The notes below the pieces were generated by a model. It saw nothing but the letters and a program-made list of their open reading frames with translations. It had not been told where the DNA came from and did not search any database. The position numbers and the translations under genes are program-made. Shown here piece after piece: positions 1 through 10,200 of a stretch of DNA of 64,000 nucleotides. Numbering within the stretch: the first letter of the stretch is position 1; each line of letters opens with the position of its first letter. The stretch lies in contig NZ_VCHY01000006.1 of the NCBI RefSeq assembly GCF_005877885.1, positions 62,001 to 126,000 on the forward strand, in the 5' to 3' direction. Source of the DNA: Labilibacter sediminis (GTDB lineage: Bacteria > Bacteroidota > Bacteroidia > Bacteroidales > Marinilabiliaceae).

Positions 1-359
1 TTGCTGCTTTTCTGTCCCATGCCTGAGCATCGTAGGTTATAGGCCAGCAATTATGACCGACACCTCGGCAAATGGTTAGTCTAGGTGTGTAAGTATTTTC
101 AAAATCTAATTTTTTTGCGGCCGTAGCTATATCAATACTTGCATATAAATCAACAGTTTGATCTTCAATACCGCGAAATGTCCAAACAGGGATATTGGTA
201 GGTTAAATCAAGATCCCCTTTCTCACATAAATGAAACTGTAATATTCTGGAAATACCATGTGTGCGTAGCAACTTTTCTTTACTGCTAAATGCATAGCCT
301 TCTTTTAAATATTGAGTATTTAGTTTCCAAGAAAGGATGCCAGTCACTATAACTTGCAT
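1..359 (-). pseudogene. Decayed alpha/beta-hydrolase esterase fragment
   Basis: Read on the minus strand, positions about 1-195 encode a stretch that aligns with the C-terminal half of the intact esterase at 32714-33646. NIPVWTFRGIEDQTVD matches NIPVWAFHGVDDNTVN, and TPRLTICRGVGHNCW matches TPKLTLYPGVGHDSW, so the catalytic Asp region and the catalytic His of the family are still visible. Around 190 the frame breaks. The preceding part (GDLDLTY, corresponding to GNPDLAH) continues in a different frame up to about 359, where similarity to the nucleophile region is poor. The fragment runs off the left edge of the window, so its 3' end is unseen. A pseudogene is the best reading because of the frameshift and the loss of the GNSMGG nucleophile motif. 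From 360 to 581 I see no gene, only a short hairpin. Confidence 0.7.
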
Positions 360-487
360 CTTAAGCTAAAACCTCAATTGGCATAACCGCATGGGATTGT
401 CTAATAAGTATTTTGTCTAAAAGTGGGACTTCCTATTGGTAAGATAAACAACTTATAAATCCCCATCCCACCGCCTCTGGCAGCCTA

Positions 488-517
488 CTTCCCCTTGCCC
501 ATAGGAGCAAAGGGAAG
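488..517. repeat. Short inverted repeat in the left-edge scar
   Basis: CTTCCCCTTG at 488-497 pairs with CAAAGGGAAG at 508-517, leaving a 10-base loop and one mismatch. It lies between the esterase remnant and the sulfatase-tail copy and is GC-richer than its surroundings. It could be the core of a small palindromic mobile repeat. It has no T-tract and is a poor terminator candidate. Confidence 0.45.
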
Positions 518-581
518 AGCTTTATTTATGGTGCTTACAATTTATTAGTTAAGACAAAATATTTCTTGCAGAGATTAAAGA

Positions 582-675
582 CTAGGATCGATACATGTAG
601 TTGACTTTGCCTCCTTTCCAGCCTGTCTCATCTAACCAATTCTGCAATGCATTCTCCAACTCAAGAATTTGCTTC
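582..675 (-). pseudogene. Copy of a sulfatase gene 3' end
   Basis: These 94 bases match the last 94 bases of the sulfatase gene at 30849-32429 with five mismatches, and both end at the same TAG stop (CTA at 582-584 on the plus strand). The encoded tail ends NWLDETGWKGGKVNYMYRS against NWLDETGWKGAKVKYMYRS in the intact gene. Similarity stops abruptly on both sides, and no sulfatase coding sequence continues above 676. This is a truncated copy left by duplication or recombination. It lies on the same strand as, and close to, the esterase fragment at 1-359, and the intact sulfatase also neighbours an intact esterase. From 676 to 869 I see no gene. Confidence 0.85.
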
Positions 676-869
676 ATTTTTTGAATTGTAAAACTAGTTT
701 ATTAATCACAAAATGAAATAATTGCAGGTGTGCCAATTCGCGACATTACTATGCCGATTTGCGACAATTTGTGACCTATTTTTGATTTTAAAAAATAGGG
801 TACGATTTAGCCACAAAACTATGTCGCTTTTTGGCAATTTTATCAAAGTACATACAGACAAAAGAGTAT

Positions 870-902
870 AAAAAAAGTCCTATAATATCTTGATATTGTA
901 GG
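870..902 (-). terminator. Rho-independent terminator, minus strand
   Basis: On the minus strand CCTACAATATC pairs with GATATTATAGG around a two-base loop (hairpin 879-902, one G-T pair), followed by ACTTTTTTT (870-876 region). It lies about 40 bases downstream of the tRNA-like 3' end at 941-968 and downstream of the HTCS1 stop, so it could serve either. Confidence 0.7.
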
Positions 903-940
903 GTTTGTATCTTTTGTGTCTTCTGTGGGTATTTTATTCA

Positions 941-968
941 GCGGAGAGAGAGATTCGAACCCGGTACC
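941..968 (-). other. tRNA-Ser-like 3' end fragment (possible attachment-site scar)
   Basis: The minus strand reads GGTTCGAATCTCTCTCTCCGC: a TTCGAAT T-loop followed by an acceptor strand typical of bacteroidotal tRNA-Ser. The 5' half of a tRNA, including anticodon arm and matching acceptor strand, is not present above 968, and the remaining T-stem pairs only partly. Such 3' tRNA ends are what integrative elements leave at their attachment sites. A terminator follows at once on the same strand. Positions 969-1058 hold no gene. Confidence 0.6.
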
Positions 969-1058
969 TTAATAACTATGGTTTTTAGGATAGAAGAAAA
1001 AAACCAATACATAGAAAGCTAAAGTCTATGCACATTATTATAAAAATAACAACATTTG

Positions 1059-4000
1059 CTAACTATTTTTATCAGCTATATACTCTGAAGCTGTTTTGCC
1101 AATAATCTTTTTAAATGTGGTATTGAAGTGTGAATAACTACTGAAGCCTACAGCTTCCATGGCTTCCTGGATGCGATCACAGCCCTGATCAAATAAATTG
1201 GTGGTAAACTTAATCTTAATCGTATTAATAAAACTTGTGGTCGTTTGGCCCACCAGAGACTTTAGCTTTCGGTGCAATTGCATCCGGCTTAAACCTATTT
1301 CTCTTGCCAGATCTTCAACAGTGAATGTTTCCTTGCTAATGTTTGCCTCTACCAGTTTTGTGACTTTACTGATAAACTTCTGATCGTAAGGAGTGTAATG
1401 CTGCTTGACTTCTAATGTGACATTTTGATCCAGTAAATAGGTTTTATACAGGTTCCGGGTTTTAATAATGTTATTGATTTTTTGCAGCAAAGACTCCGTA
1501 TTAAAGGGTTTAGAAATATAATCCCAGGCACCGGATTCTAAGCCTTGTTTTTGGTATTCTTCTGCTGACTTGGCCGTGAGCATTAGAATTGGAATATGGG
1601 ATGTTTGATTGTCATTTTTTAATTGCTGACACATTTCTACACCATCCATTTCCGGCATCATCACATCGGAAACAATAATGTCCGGTATATCTTTAATGGC
1701 CTTCTCAATGCCTTCCTTTCCATTATTGGCTTCTGAAATATGATAATTTGTTTGCAAACAATTTTTTAAATAAGCACGCAAATCGTGGTCGTCTTCAACA
1801 ACCAGTATCCGCTCGCGTTCTTCTGCAATTGTTTTATCCGTTTTTGGAACTTCCATAAAAACATCTTGTTGAGCAGGACGTGATTGAATCGTAGTTGAAA
1901 TCTCAGTATTGGAGAAGTTCTCTTTTGAAACGGGGATCGAAAGAATGAATTCAGCTCCGCCATAATTGCTGTCGGCAACATTGATATCTCCTCTGTGCGC
2001 TTTAATTAGAGTATAACTCAAATGCAAACCAATTCCTGACGCATATCGGTCTTTGCCATGGAAGTAGCGATCAAAGATTTTGTTCTTTTCATTATCAGGA
2101 ATTCCTTTGCCACTATCTCGTACCGTTAGGTTGGCAATTTGTTGATTGTCTTTCCAGATAGGTTTTAATTCCAACTCTATAATTCCATTCTCCGGTGTGT
2201 ATTTAAAGGCATTGGATATTACATTATAAAGTACTTTTTCAATAATGTCTTTATCGAAATAGCAAATGAATTCTTCAGGTTTCAGCACATTGAAATGAAT
2301 ATTTTCATTTTGGGCTTGCCATAAAAATGCTTGAGTCGTTTGTTGAATAAAGGCAGCCAGGTTACACTCTTCTACCTTTAGTATGTTCTTTTGAGCGTTT
2401 ATTTTTCTGAAATCCAGCAGCTGGCTCACCAGGAACATCATCCTTTGTGTATTGCGCGAGATGACATGAAAACAAAAATCCCGACTATCTTTCGTGAGAT
2501 TGTTTCGCATTAAATCATTAAGTGGACCAATAATTAAGGAAAGCGGTGTTTTAAATTCATGAGCCACATCGGTAAAAAACATGAGCTTAAATTCATGCAA
2601 CTCTTGTTCTTGTTGTTGATTTATTTGTCCTAATTCTATTTGATGCTTTAGTTTCTGACGGTTATGCCAGAAGTAAAGAAATATAAGGACAATGCAAACT
2701 AAAATAGATGTATATCCCATATAAGCCCATGTGGTTTGCCACGGTGCAGGAAATACTTTGATGCGTATTTCTTTTGGGTGTTCACTCCAAATGCCGTCTT
2801 GATTAGCGGCATCAACTATAAAAGTATAGTCTCCCGGTTTTAAATTGGAATAGGTGGCAAAACGGTGTTTACTAGTCGTATGAATCCACTTCCGATCATA
2901 TCCTTTAAGCATATGCCGGAATTTATTTTTATTGACATTGGAATAGTTGGTGCCGGCAAATTCAAAAAGGAAGTTATTCTGTTCGTAATTTAATACAATA
3001 TCAACCGTGGCATTAATCGAGTTTTTAAGTATTGGACTGCCAAAGTATTCTTCTCCGGGTTTTATACTCGTGTTATGTACCTTGAAGTCGGTTAGCTTTA
3101 CGTTTGATTTATAGGGGCTTGGTTTTATTTTGCCCGGATTAAAATAAGTAATGCCATTAATGCTTCCAAAATAGAGGGTCCCATCAGATGATTTTCCAAC
3201 GGCTTCAGTAAAAGTGCTCGTATTGAGGCCGTCGTTATAAGTGTATTTTTGAGTTTCATGGCTGTCAGGATCAAAAGAGATAATACCCTGTGAATTACTT
3301 AGCCATAGGCGTGATTGATCATCTTCCAGAATGCCCATTATTTTCTTATCCATAACTCCCGGCACTTCTATCTGGTTGAAAGCGTTCGAACCTTTAGGTT
3401 TTATTAATAGACCGGCATCTGTTCCGGCCCATAAATCTTCATTGGAATCTTTAAAGAAACACCAAATAGTATTGTTCGCAATATGGTAGTTGTTTTGCAT
3501 TTGGTGATTGTATATTTCCAGGGAAAGAAATTCTCCGTTTGAGGTTAAATTCATTTTGTATATACCATCAGCAATAGTGCCTATCCAAATGCAGTTTTCA
3601 TTTTGATCATACAGTAAGTCAAAAATCCTTTTACCTCTTAGTATTTCTGCTTTGGTTTGTATGTTGTGAATCCAGTTTGTAGATTCTTTATCTTGAACTA
3701 TTAGGCCCGAGAATGCGCCATAATATATTTTGCCCCATTTATCTGAACATATGGGGAAAATATTTCTTTGCATTAGAAGGTCAGTGCGTGCTGTGCTGCT
3801 CTGATGTGAGAAGTTGAGGTTGTCGTTATCTTGAATATAAACACCCTTATTCGTGGAAATGTAAATTTGATCGTTTATTTTTTCTATTCTGTTCGGATTT
3901 AATTTTCCGGGTTGTTGGATGTTTTCTAACTGTCTCGATTCCATATTAAACCTGTAACATTCACCTTGCTGAATACCAAAGTACAAATAATTATCATCGA

Positions 4001-5060
4001 TAAATAAAGCCCTGATATGTGGATGTTTATACTTATGAGATATTTCCTTTAGTGATATGTTTGAAAATTTCTTTGGATTTAGATTGGTATAACACAATCC
4101 CTGGCGGTTGGCTATCCAAAGGGTATTTGTTTTATCACAGCTTAGGTTTAATACAGAGTTACTCAAAAGACTCCTCTCTTCTGAGTAATCCGCGAGAATA
4201 TGATTTTTAATCGTCATTTGGGTGGGATCTAATTGATACAATCCCTTGTTCAAGGTGCCTATCCAGATGTCTCCATTTAAAGAAGTGCAAAGACTTTTGA
4301 TGGTCATATCAGAAAAGAAAGGAATAGTTTCTACCTGGTGTGTTTTGTTATAGGTCTTTATTCGTATTAATTCGCCGGATCTTGCGGCCCAAATGTTCCC
4401 GTTTTTGTCAAGTGTTAATCCCTGGTAATAAAAATTCTTTACTTGCTTTATTTGACTGCATTGGCCATTCTTTAACATCCAAATGCCACTGTTTGTAGTG
4501 AAATAAAAGGTATTATTGCTTGATGTTACTATATTGTTAACAGTCAAACCCGTTAGGGGGAGTTGCATTAACTCCGCATAAACATTTGTTTCGTCTTCAA
4601 CTATCTTTAATATGCCCAATGAAGTGCCAACTAATATTTCGCCCAGGCTATTTTCTGCGACTGCATTAATTCGGTTATATCTGTCAGGTGTTTTTACCCG
4701 TATGAATTTGTTGCTTTTTAAGGAGTAATAGTTCAATCCATAGCCGTCTGTGCCTATCCATAGCCGCTGTTTTGAATCTTCAAAAAGACATTTAATACGG
4801 TTGCTGGATAAGCTTTCCTCATTTTGGGATTCACTTGTATAGTTTATCACCTTATAGCCGTCAAAACGGTTTAAGCCATCGTAGGTACCAATCCATATGA
4901 AACCATAACTATCCTGTAAAGTGCAACTCACATCGTGTTGAGTTAAGCCGTCGTTTACAGTTAATGTGTTAAAATGGAATATATCACCATAAGCGCTGGA
5001 ACATATAAGTGTTACAAGTGCTAAAAACATGGTTCTTAAATGGGAGAGCAGTGCATTCAT
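1059..5060 (-). CDS. Hybrid two-component system regulator HTCS1
   Basis: This is a one-protein sensor and transcription factor of the type that controls PULs in Bacteroidota. In order it has a signal peptide (about 1-25), two seven-bladed-propeller-like regions of Reg_prop repeats (blades with W-I-G-T/D patterns, about 26-690), a Y_Y_Y domain (about 700-765), one membrane helix (about 778-799), a HisKA domain with H-box HEFKTP and His834, a HATPase domain with GxGIP and GIGLHLSY boxes, a receiver domain with phospho-acceptor Asp1132 in VSDVMMP, and a C-terminal AraC-type double helix-turn-helix. The 1333-residue length is normal for the family. It is transcribed away from the GH110-susCD operon, and the intergenic region carries two copies of a 21-bp-spaced direct repeat that is its likely operator. 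The periplasmic sensor probably binds an oligosaccharide of the target glycan; that is family knowledge, the ligand is unknown. Confidence 0.95.
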   Translation of the reverse strand: MNALLSHLRTMFLALVTLICSSAYGDIFHFNTLTVNDGLTQHDVSCTLQDSYGFIWIGTYDGLNRFDGYKVINYTSESQNEESLSSNRIKCLFEDSKQRLWIGTDGYGLNYYSLKSNKFIRVKTPDRYNRINAVAENSLGEILVGTSLGILKIVEDETNVYAELMQLPLTGLTVNNIVTSSNNTFYFTTNSGIWMLKNGQCSQIKQVKNFYYQGLTLDKNGNIWAARSGELIRIKTYNKTHQVETIPFFSDMTIKSLCTSLNGDIWIGTLNKGLYQLDPTQMTIKNHILADYSEERSLLSNSVLNLSCDKTNTLWIANRQGLCYTNLNPKKFSNISLKEISHKYKHPHIRALFIDDNYLYFGIQQGECYRFNMESRQLENIQQPGKLNPNRIEKINDQIYISTNKGVYIQDNDNLNFSHQSSTARTDLLMQRNIFPICSDKWGKIYYGAFSGLIVQDKESTNWIHNIQTKAEILRGKRIFDLLYDQNENCIWIGTIADGIYKMNLTSNGEFLSLEIYNHQMQNNYHIANNTIWCFFKDSNEDLWAGTDAGLLIKPKGSNAFNQIEVPGVMDKKIMGILEDDQSRLWLSNSQGIISFDPDSHETQKYTYNDGLNTSTFTEAVGKSSDGTLYFGSINGITYFNPGKIKPSPYKSNVKLTDFKVHNTSIKPGEEYFGSPILKNSINATVDIVLNYEQNNFLFEFAGTNYSNVNKNKFRHMLKGYDRKWIHTTSKHRFATYSNLKPGDYTFIVDAANQDGIWSEHPKEIRIKVFPAPWQTTWAYMGYTSILVCIVLIFLYFWHNRQKLKHQIELGQINQQQEQELHEFKLMFFTDVAHEFKTPLSLIIGPLNDLMRNNLTKDSRDFCFHVISRNTQRMMFLVSQLLDFRKINAQKNILKVEECNLAAFIQQTTQAFLWQAQNENIHFNVLKPEEFICYFDKDIIEKVLYNVISNAFKYTPENGIIELELKPIWKDNQQIANLTVRDSGKGIPDNEKNKIFDRYFHGKDRYASGIGLHLSYTLIKAHRGDINVADSNYGGAEFILSIPVSKENFSNTEISTTIQSRPAQQDVFMEVPKTDKTIAEERERILVVEDDHDLRAYLKNCLQTNYHISEANNGKEGIEKAIKDIPDIIVSDVMMPEMDGVEMCQQLKNDNQTSHIPILMLTAKSAEEYQKQGLESGAWDYISKPFNTESLLQKINNIIKTRNLYKTYLLDQNVTLEVKQHYTPYDQKFISKVTKLVEANISKETFTVEDLAREIGLSRMQLHRKLKSLVGQTTTSFINTIKIKFTTNLFDQGCDRIQEAMEAVGFSSYSHFNTTFKKIIGKTASEYIADKNS

Positions 5061-5169
5061 ACGATGAAATTTTTCGCACGTCTTTTTATTTTCAACAAAA
5101 AAGAAGCGTGGTATTACCTATTGTAAAAATACTATAAATGGGCTAATTATAGAGTGTCGAATAATACAA

Positions 5170-5286
5170 TGTTACAATAGTTGCTAAGGATGTTACATTA
5201 CAGAATTGAATAATAATGATAGCTGTTTTGCTGTGTAATCCCTATAAACAAAGGGATTGTTACAATAGTGTTTAAAGTGGTTACAT
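5170..5286 (+). promoter_or_regulatory. Duplicated direct-repeat operator, probable HTCS1 site
   Basis: Two 29-bp copies lie at 5170-5198 and 5258-5286, 88 bases apart and identical at 22 positions. Each begins TGTTACAATAGT and ends GTTACAT, so each contains GTTACA twice with a 21-bp period (5171/5192 and 5259/5280). Between the copies an inverted repeat AATCCCT/AGGGATT lies at 5237-5258. Direct repeats two helical turns apart are what an AraC-type dimer would contact. The site lies upstream of the GH110 gene and of a TAGATTTG promoter element. Binding is inferred. Confidence 0.7.
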
Positions 5287-5316
5287 GAGCTTAAATAAGA
5301 TTCAATGGTGGATACA

Positions 5317-5324
5317 TAGATTTG
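5317..5324 (+). promoter_or_regulatory. TAnnTTTG promoter -7 element of the first PUL operon
   Basis: TAGATTTG fits the bacteroidotal -7 consensus TAnnTTTG and lies 37 bases after the last operator half-site and 30 bases before the GH110 start codon. No clear -33 TTG is present, which would suit an activator-dependent promoter. Confidence 0.5.
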
Positions 5325-5354
5325 TATAGGTTTTAAATCACGAGAACATATTTA

Positions 5355-7253
5355 ATGAAAAGTTATATGAAAAAAATATTTGGAGGTTTAGTTTTTGCTC
5401 TCTTATTTAATGTGGGTTGTGCGCATACAACCATATCAGAAGAGCTGAATTTAAAGAATCGGGGTATTGAAGATGTAAAGGATATGACTCCTGTTGTTGT
5501 AGAGGCACTAAAGGAGTGTAAGGAAAAAGGAATCCGTAAACTTTCGATTCCTAAAGGTATTTATCATTTTTATCCGACATTTGCCCCCGACAGGTATTGT
5601 GCCATCACCAATAATGATAATGGATTAAAAAGAACGGCATTTCCAATTATCGGATTTAATGGACTGGAGATTGATGGCAATGGTTCGGAATTTATTTTTC
5701 ATGGTAAAATGCTTCCTTTTATCATAGAGGAAAGTAAAAATATCAAGGTGAAGAATTTAAGTATTAATTGGGAAGTTCCTTTTTGCTTAGAAGGTGATGT
5801 GGTTGCAAATAATCCTAAAGCAAAAACATTTGATGTTAAAGTTAGTACTCCTTATAAGGTAAGTGATGGACATCTGTATTTGTCCTTAGAAAGAGAAGAT
5901 TCTCCTTATGAAAGGAAGTACGGTTTTAGATTTGCAAAAGGTGAAAAGTACGACCAATTGATTGGACAAAACATTATTTGGGATCCAAAGACTATGGCAC
6001 CGATCTACGATCATGTAAAATATAGCGGATTCAACGTATTTCACTTTCCTGCAGAAGAATTAGAAGACGGTATCGTACGATTAACTACAATGTACAGAGA
6101 AGTGCCCCCTGTTGGTTCAGTGTTTTGTTCCAAAGGTGAATATCTCTATAATCGCGAAAATCCGGCCTTTAGATTGTTTAAAAGTCAGGAGTTGTATTTT
6201 AATAATGTGAATGTATATCACTCTGGGGCTATGGGAATGATTGCTGAGCGTTGTGAAAATATTACTTTAGATAGCTTCAACGTGGTCTTAAAAGAAGGTG
6301 AAGGCCGCATGGTTACCACTACTGCTGATGCCACTCATTTTTGTAACTGTAAAGGTTTAGTAACTATCAAAAACAGTACCTTCGAAAACATGCTGGATGA
6401 TGCCACCAATATTCACGGTACGTATGTAAGAGTTAATAAAGTATTGGATGATTACAGAGTAGCTGTTGAGACTTACCATCCTCACCAGAATGATTATCTG
6501 TTTGGTGAAGCAGGTGATAGTGTTCAAATTATCCATAAGGATGAATTGACTCCTACCACAGGTCATATGGTTCTGGAAAAAGTGGAGCGTGTTAACGAGA
6601 AGATTTCCATCCTTACATTTAATGAATCGGTGAAAGGTAAAGTAGACCTGTATTACGGGGTGGAGAATATTTCATGGCATGCAGCTGCTGTTATAGAGAA
6701 TAACATTGTTCGTAATAATCGCGCAAGGAGCTTTTTGATTTCAACACCAAGAAAAGTGGTAGTTAGAAATAACCAATTATCGTCTCAGATGTGTGCTTTC
6801 AGAATTACCGGTGACCTTGGTTTATGGAATGAGTCAGGGCCATGCGATAGTTTAATTATTGAGAATAATATCATTGGAGATTGTGTTTACGGAGGGGCAG
6901 GCAGAAAAGCAGCCATTCAAATTGATCCTCAATATGCTTCTAAGAAACATATGAAAGGCAAGTTTAGTCGTAATATTATTATTCGTAATAATACAATTAA
7001 TACTTTTGATGCCCCTATTTTATGGGCCATGTCGGTGGATGGATTAGTGTTTGAAGGAAATAAGATTAAGCAAACGGATACCTACCAGCCTTTTAATCCG
7101 AATATATCCAATTTAAGAATTGAAAATTGCGATAGGGTTTCTGTTAAAGACAATACCTATAAATCATTAAGTGGGAGTAACGGAACAATCTCAGTGGATG
7201 AAAAATCCTCACAAGTTAGTATTTCTGAAAAATCAGTTTTTAAACAATTATAA
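5355..7253 (+). CDS. GH110-type alpha-1,3-galactosidase, right-handed beta-helix lipoprotein
   Basis: This is a 632-residue secreted enzyme with a lipobox-like signal (LLFNVGC, Cys about 22) and many short beta-helix coils rich in N-N-x-I/V. Features I associate with GH110 exo-alpha-1,3-galactosidases are the segment NSTFENMLDDATNIHGTYV, the following YHPHQNDYLFGEAGD, and INWEVPFCLEGDV near residue 140. The length is close to the usual 600 or so. GH110 enzymes remove terminal alpha-1,3-linked galactose with inversion, some from unsubstituted digalactosyl motifs of sulfated galactans. It is the first gene of the operon, nine bases before susC and divergent from HTCS1, which suits a periplasmic or surface exo-enzyme of the PUL. 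The family call comes from motif memory without a search. The start could also be the Met at 5367. Confidence 0.8.
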   Translation: MKSYMKKIFGGLVFALLFNVGCAHTTISEELNLKNRGIEDVKDMTPVVVEALKECKEKGIRKLSIPKGIYHFYPTFAPDRYCAITNNDNGLKRTAFPIIGFNGLEIDGNGSEFIFHGKMLPFIIEESKNIKVKNLSINWEVPFCLEGDVVANNPKAKTFDVKVSTPYKVSDGHLYLSLEREDSPYERKYGFRFAKGEKYDQLIGQNIIWDPKTMAPIYDHVKYSGFNVFHFPAEELEDGIVRLTTMYREVPPVGSVFCSKGEYLYNRENPAFRLFKSQELYFNNVNVYHSGAMGMIAERCENITLDSFNVVLKEGEGRMVTTTADATHFCNCKGLVTIKNSTFENMLDDATNIHGTYVRVNKVLDDYRVAVETYHPHQNDYLFGEAGDSVQIIHKDELTPTTGHMVLEKVERVNEKISILTFNESVKGKVDLYYGVENISWHAAAVIENNIVRNNRARSFLISTPRKVVVRNNQLSSQMCAFRITGDLGLWNESGPCDSLIIENNIIGDCVYGGAGRKAAIQIDPQYASKKHMKGKFSRNIIIRNNTINTFDAPILWAMSVDGLVFEGNKIKQTDTYQPFNPNISNLRIENCDRVSVKDNTYKSLSGSNGTISVDEKSSQVSISEKSVFKQL

Positions 7254-7262
7254 TCTAAAGTT

Positions 7263-10200
7263 ATGTGCAAAAATCTATTATTATTGGTCCTCGTGTTGCT
7301 GTGTTCCTCGTGGATGATGGCTCAAAAACGCGTGACTGGTACCGTTACTGATGAATCCGGAGAAGTTATTCCGGGAGTAACAGTAGTTATAAAAAATACC
7401 AGCACAGGTTCAATTACTGGTATGCAAGGGGATTATTCTTTAAATGTTCCTGAAAATGCAAATGTGATTGTGTTCTCATTTATTGGAATGGAGACCCAGG
7501 AGCTTGAAATTAACGGACAAATAACGATCAATGTTGTTATGAAGAATGAGGCCGCTCTACTTGATGAAGTAGTGGCCATTGGTTATGGAACAGTTATTAA
7601 AAAGAGTGATCTGACAGGTTCTGTTGTTTCCGTAAAGAGTGAAGATATTGAGAAAGCGAGAACAGTGTCTGCACTTGAAGGACTTCAGGGACGTATGGCT
7701 GGTGTGCATATCACCAGTGAGTCTGGCGAGCCAGGTGCAGGAATGAGCATGGTTATCCGTGGTGGTAATTCAGTTAGTGGAGATAATCAACCCTTATACG
7801 TTATTGATGGTGTTCAAATCGAGGTTAATAATGAAGAGGTTTCTAGCGGTGAGTACGGCTCTACTTCAACATTTAATCCATTAGCATCTGTTAATCCATC
7901 GGACATTGAATCCATTGAAGTGCTAAAAGATGCTTCTGCAACAGCGGTGTTTGGTTCTCGTGGTGCCAATGGGGTAGTTATAGTCACAACAAAGCAAGGT
8001 AAGGGTGGTAGATCAACTGTTACTTTTGATGCATCAACAGGTTTGGCTTGGGCTTCAAAAAAGTTAGATGTGCTCGATGGCCCTGAGTATGGTTTAATGC
8101 GTTTTGAAAGGGACAGAACCAATGAAACCTATGGAGAGGATATTGATGGAGACGGTATTATGGATCAACCTATTGATTTTACTGACTCTTTACATGTTAA
8201 TTGGCAAGACGAAGCTTTTCGATTAGCAAAAACACAAAACTATAACTTGTCATTTTCAGGAGGTAATGAGAAATCAAATTACTCTACTTCATTCTCTTAC
8301 CTCGACAAAGAAGGTATTATTGAAGGTACTAGCTATGAAAGATATACAGGACGACTAAGTGTCAATCAGGATGCTAACGATTATTTAAAAGTCGGAGGAA
8401 GTTTGAATTTTTCTTACTCTGAAAATAACGGTGCTGCACTAAATGGAGGAAATGGTAATTACAATGGTATCATTCAATCATTAATATTGTATAATCCTTT
8501 GCGAATAGAAAATATTAATGAAACAGAGGCTGAAGCGCTGACAACGCCTTATTCAATGTTGTCTGATGCCTATAAAAATGCAGCATTTTCAAGGGTAATT
8601 GGTAATGCTTATGCTGAAATCAAATTCAGTAAACATTTAAATTTCCGATCTACTTTTGGTGGTACTTATACCGATTCAAAAGCAAAGGAGTTTTATGGTA
8701 AAGAAACCAGTTGGGGCCGATCCGTAAATGGTTTGGCTATTATTTCGGGAGCCAAATCCTTAAGTCTCTTTTCAAGGAATATTTTGAACTATAGAAGGAC
8801 ATTTAATGAGGTTCATAGAGTTCATTTGCAAGGAACTGCTGATTTTGAAAAGTATAACTGGGAAAACTACAGGATTAAAACTTCGGGTTATGATATTGAA
8901 GAAACAGGAGTTGATGATATGTCAAAGGCCCTGAATATTGATCAACCTGCAACCATGAGAATGGGTAATGCCAGGGTGTCTTATATGTCCCGATTAAACT
9001 ACGCACTTAAAGATAAGTACCTTATCACAGCAAGCTTTAGAGCTGATGGATCATCACGTTTTGCTGATGAGCATAAATGGGGTTACTTTCCATCTTTTGC
9101 AATTGGTTGGAGAATGAATCAGGAGGCATTTATGAGTAATTTATCTATGCTTAGTAATGCTAAATTGCGACTAAGTGCAGGAGCTACAGGTAATGACCGT
9201 ATTCCAAGCGGTGTTAATTATGATCAGGCAGTTACCACAGATTATGCTTCAAGTGGCTCTATTAGCAAAGGGATATCTCCTGTTTATATCGCGGCCAATG
9301 ATTTACGCTGGGAAACAACATGGCAATATAATGCTGGTATTGATCTCGGTTTTTTTAACAATCGCTTAACCGGAACATTTGATGTATACCATAAGGAAAC
9401 AACAGATCTTTTATTATACGCCAATATCCCAACGATAAAAGGACAAGCTCGTCAATGGATGAATATTGGCGGTGTTGAGAATCGCGGTATTGAATTAACC
9501 TTAAGTTCTTTGAATATCAATTCAGCAAACTTCAAATGGAAAACTGATTTTAATATTTCAGCCAATAGAAATAAGATTCTATCACTAGGGGATGTAGATG
9601 AGATTCCGGTAACGATACCTGGTGGTCATATGCAGGATGTGGCCAGATTGATCGTCGGTGAATCGATTGGAACTGCTTATGGCTATGTCCATGAAGGCAT
9701 TTATCAAAAGGGAGACTTCGCATCAGTAACTGATGCATCTGGTAACCTTGTAGATATGGAAGATGTGGATTGGCAAAACAGAGATGCCTATTCATTTGCT
9801 TTAAAAGAAGGCGTAACATCAATGGCTGGACGTAGTGTCCGTCCCGGTGACTTTAAATATAAAGACTTAGATGGTGATGAAGTGGTTGACGCACTTAACG
9901 ATCGCCAGGTTATCAGCAACAGCGATCCAAAGCACTATGGAAGTATCTCCAATACTTTTAATATTAAGAATTTCGATTTCAGCTTTATGTTCCGTTGGTC
10001 ATATGGCAACGAGGTGCTTAATGCAGCACGGATGCGTTATGAGGCCGGAGATGCTTATTATTTTAATGTCAGTCAGGATTATTGGGATGGGCGCTGGACA
10101 GAAAATAATGCTACCAATGGATATGGGCATGTGGATAATCAGGGTGCCAAAGATGTTTCTTCATACTATGTTGAAGACGCTTCATACCTAAGGTTGCAGA

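Noticed and set aside
941-968. Complete tRNA gene
   Set aside because: Only the T-loop and 3' acceptor strand are present; no D-arm, anticodon arm or 5' acceptor strand can be formed.
5237-5258. Terminator between HTCS1 and the GH110 gene
   Set aside because: AATCCCT/AGGGATT has a short stem, no T-run, and lies between operator copies; more likely part of the control region.
7814-8122. 102-codon open frame on the minus strand inside susC
   Set aside because: It lies wholly within the conserved plug coding sequence of SusC and has no homology signal or start context; shadow of the real gene.
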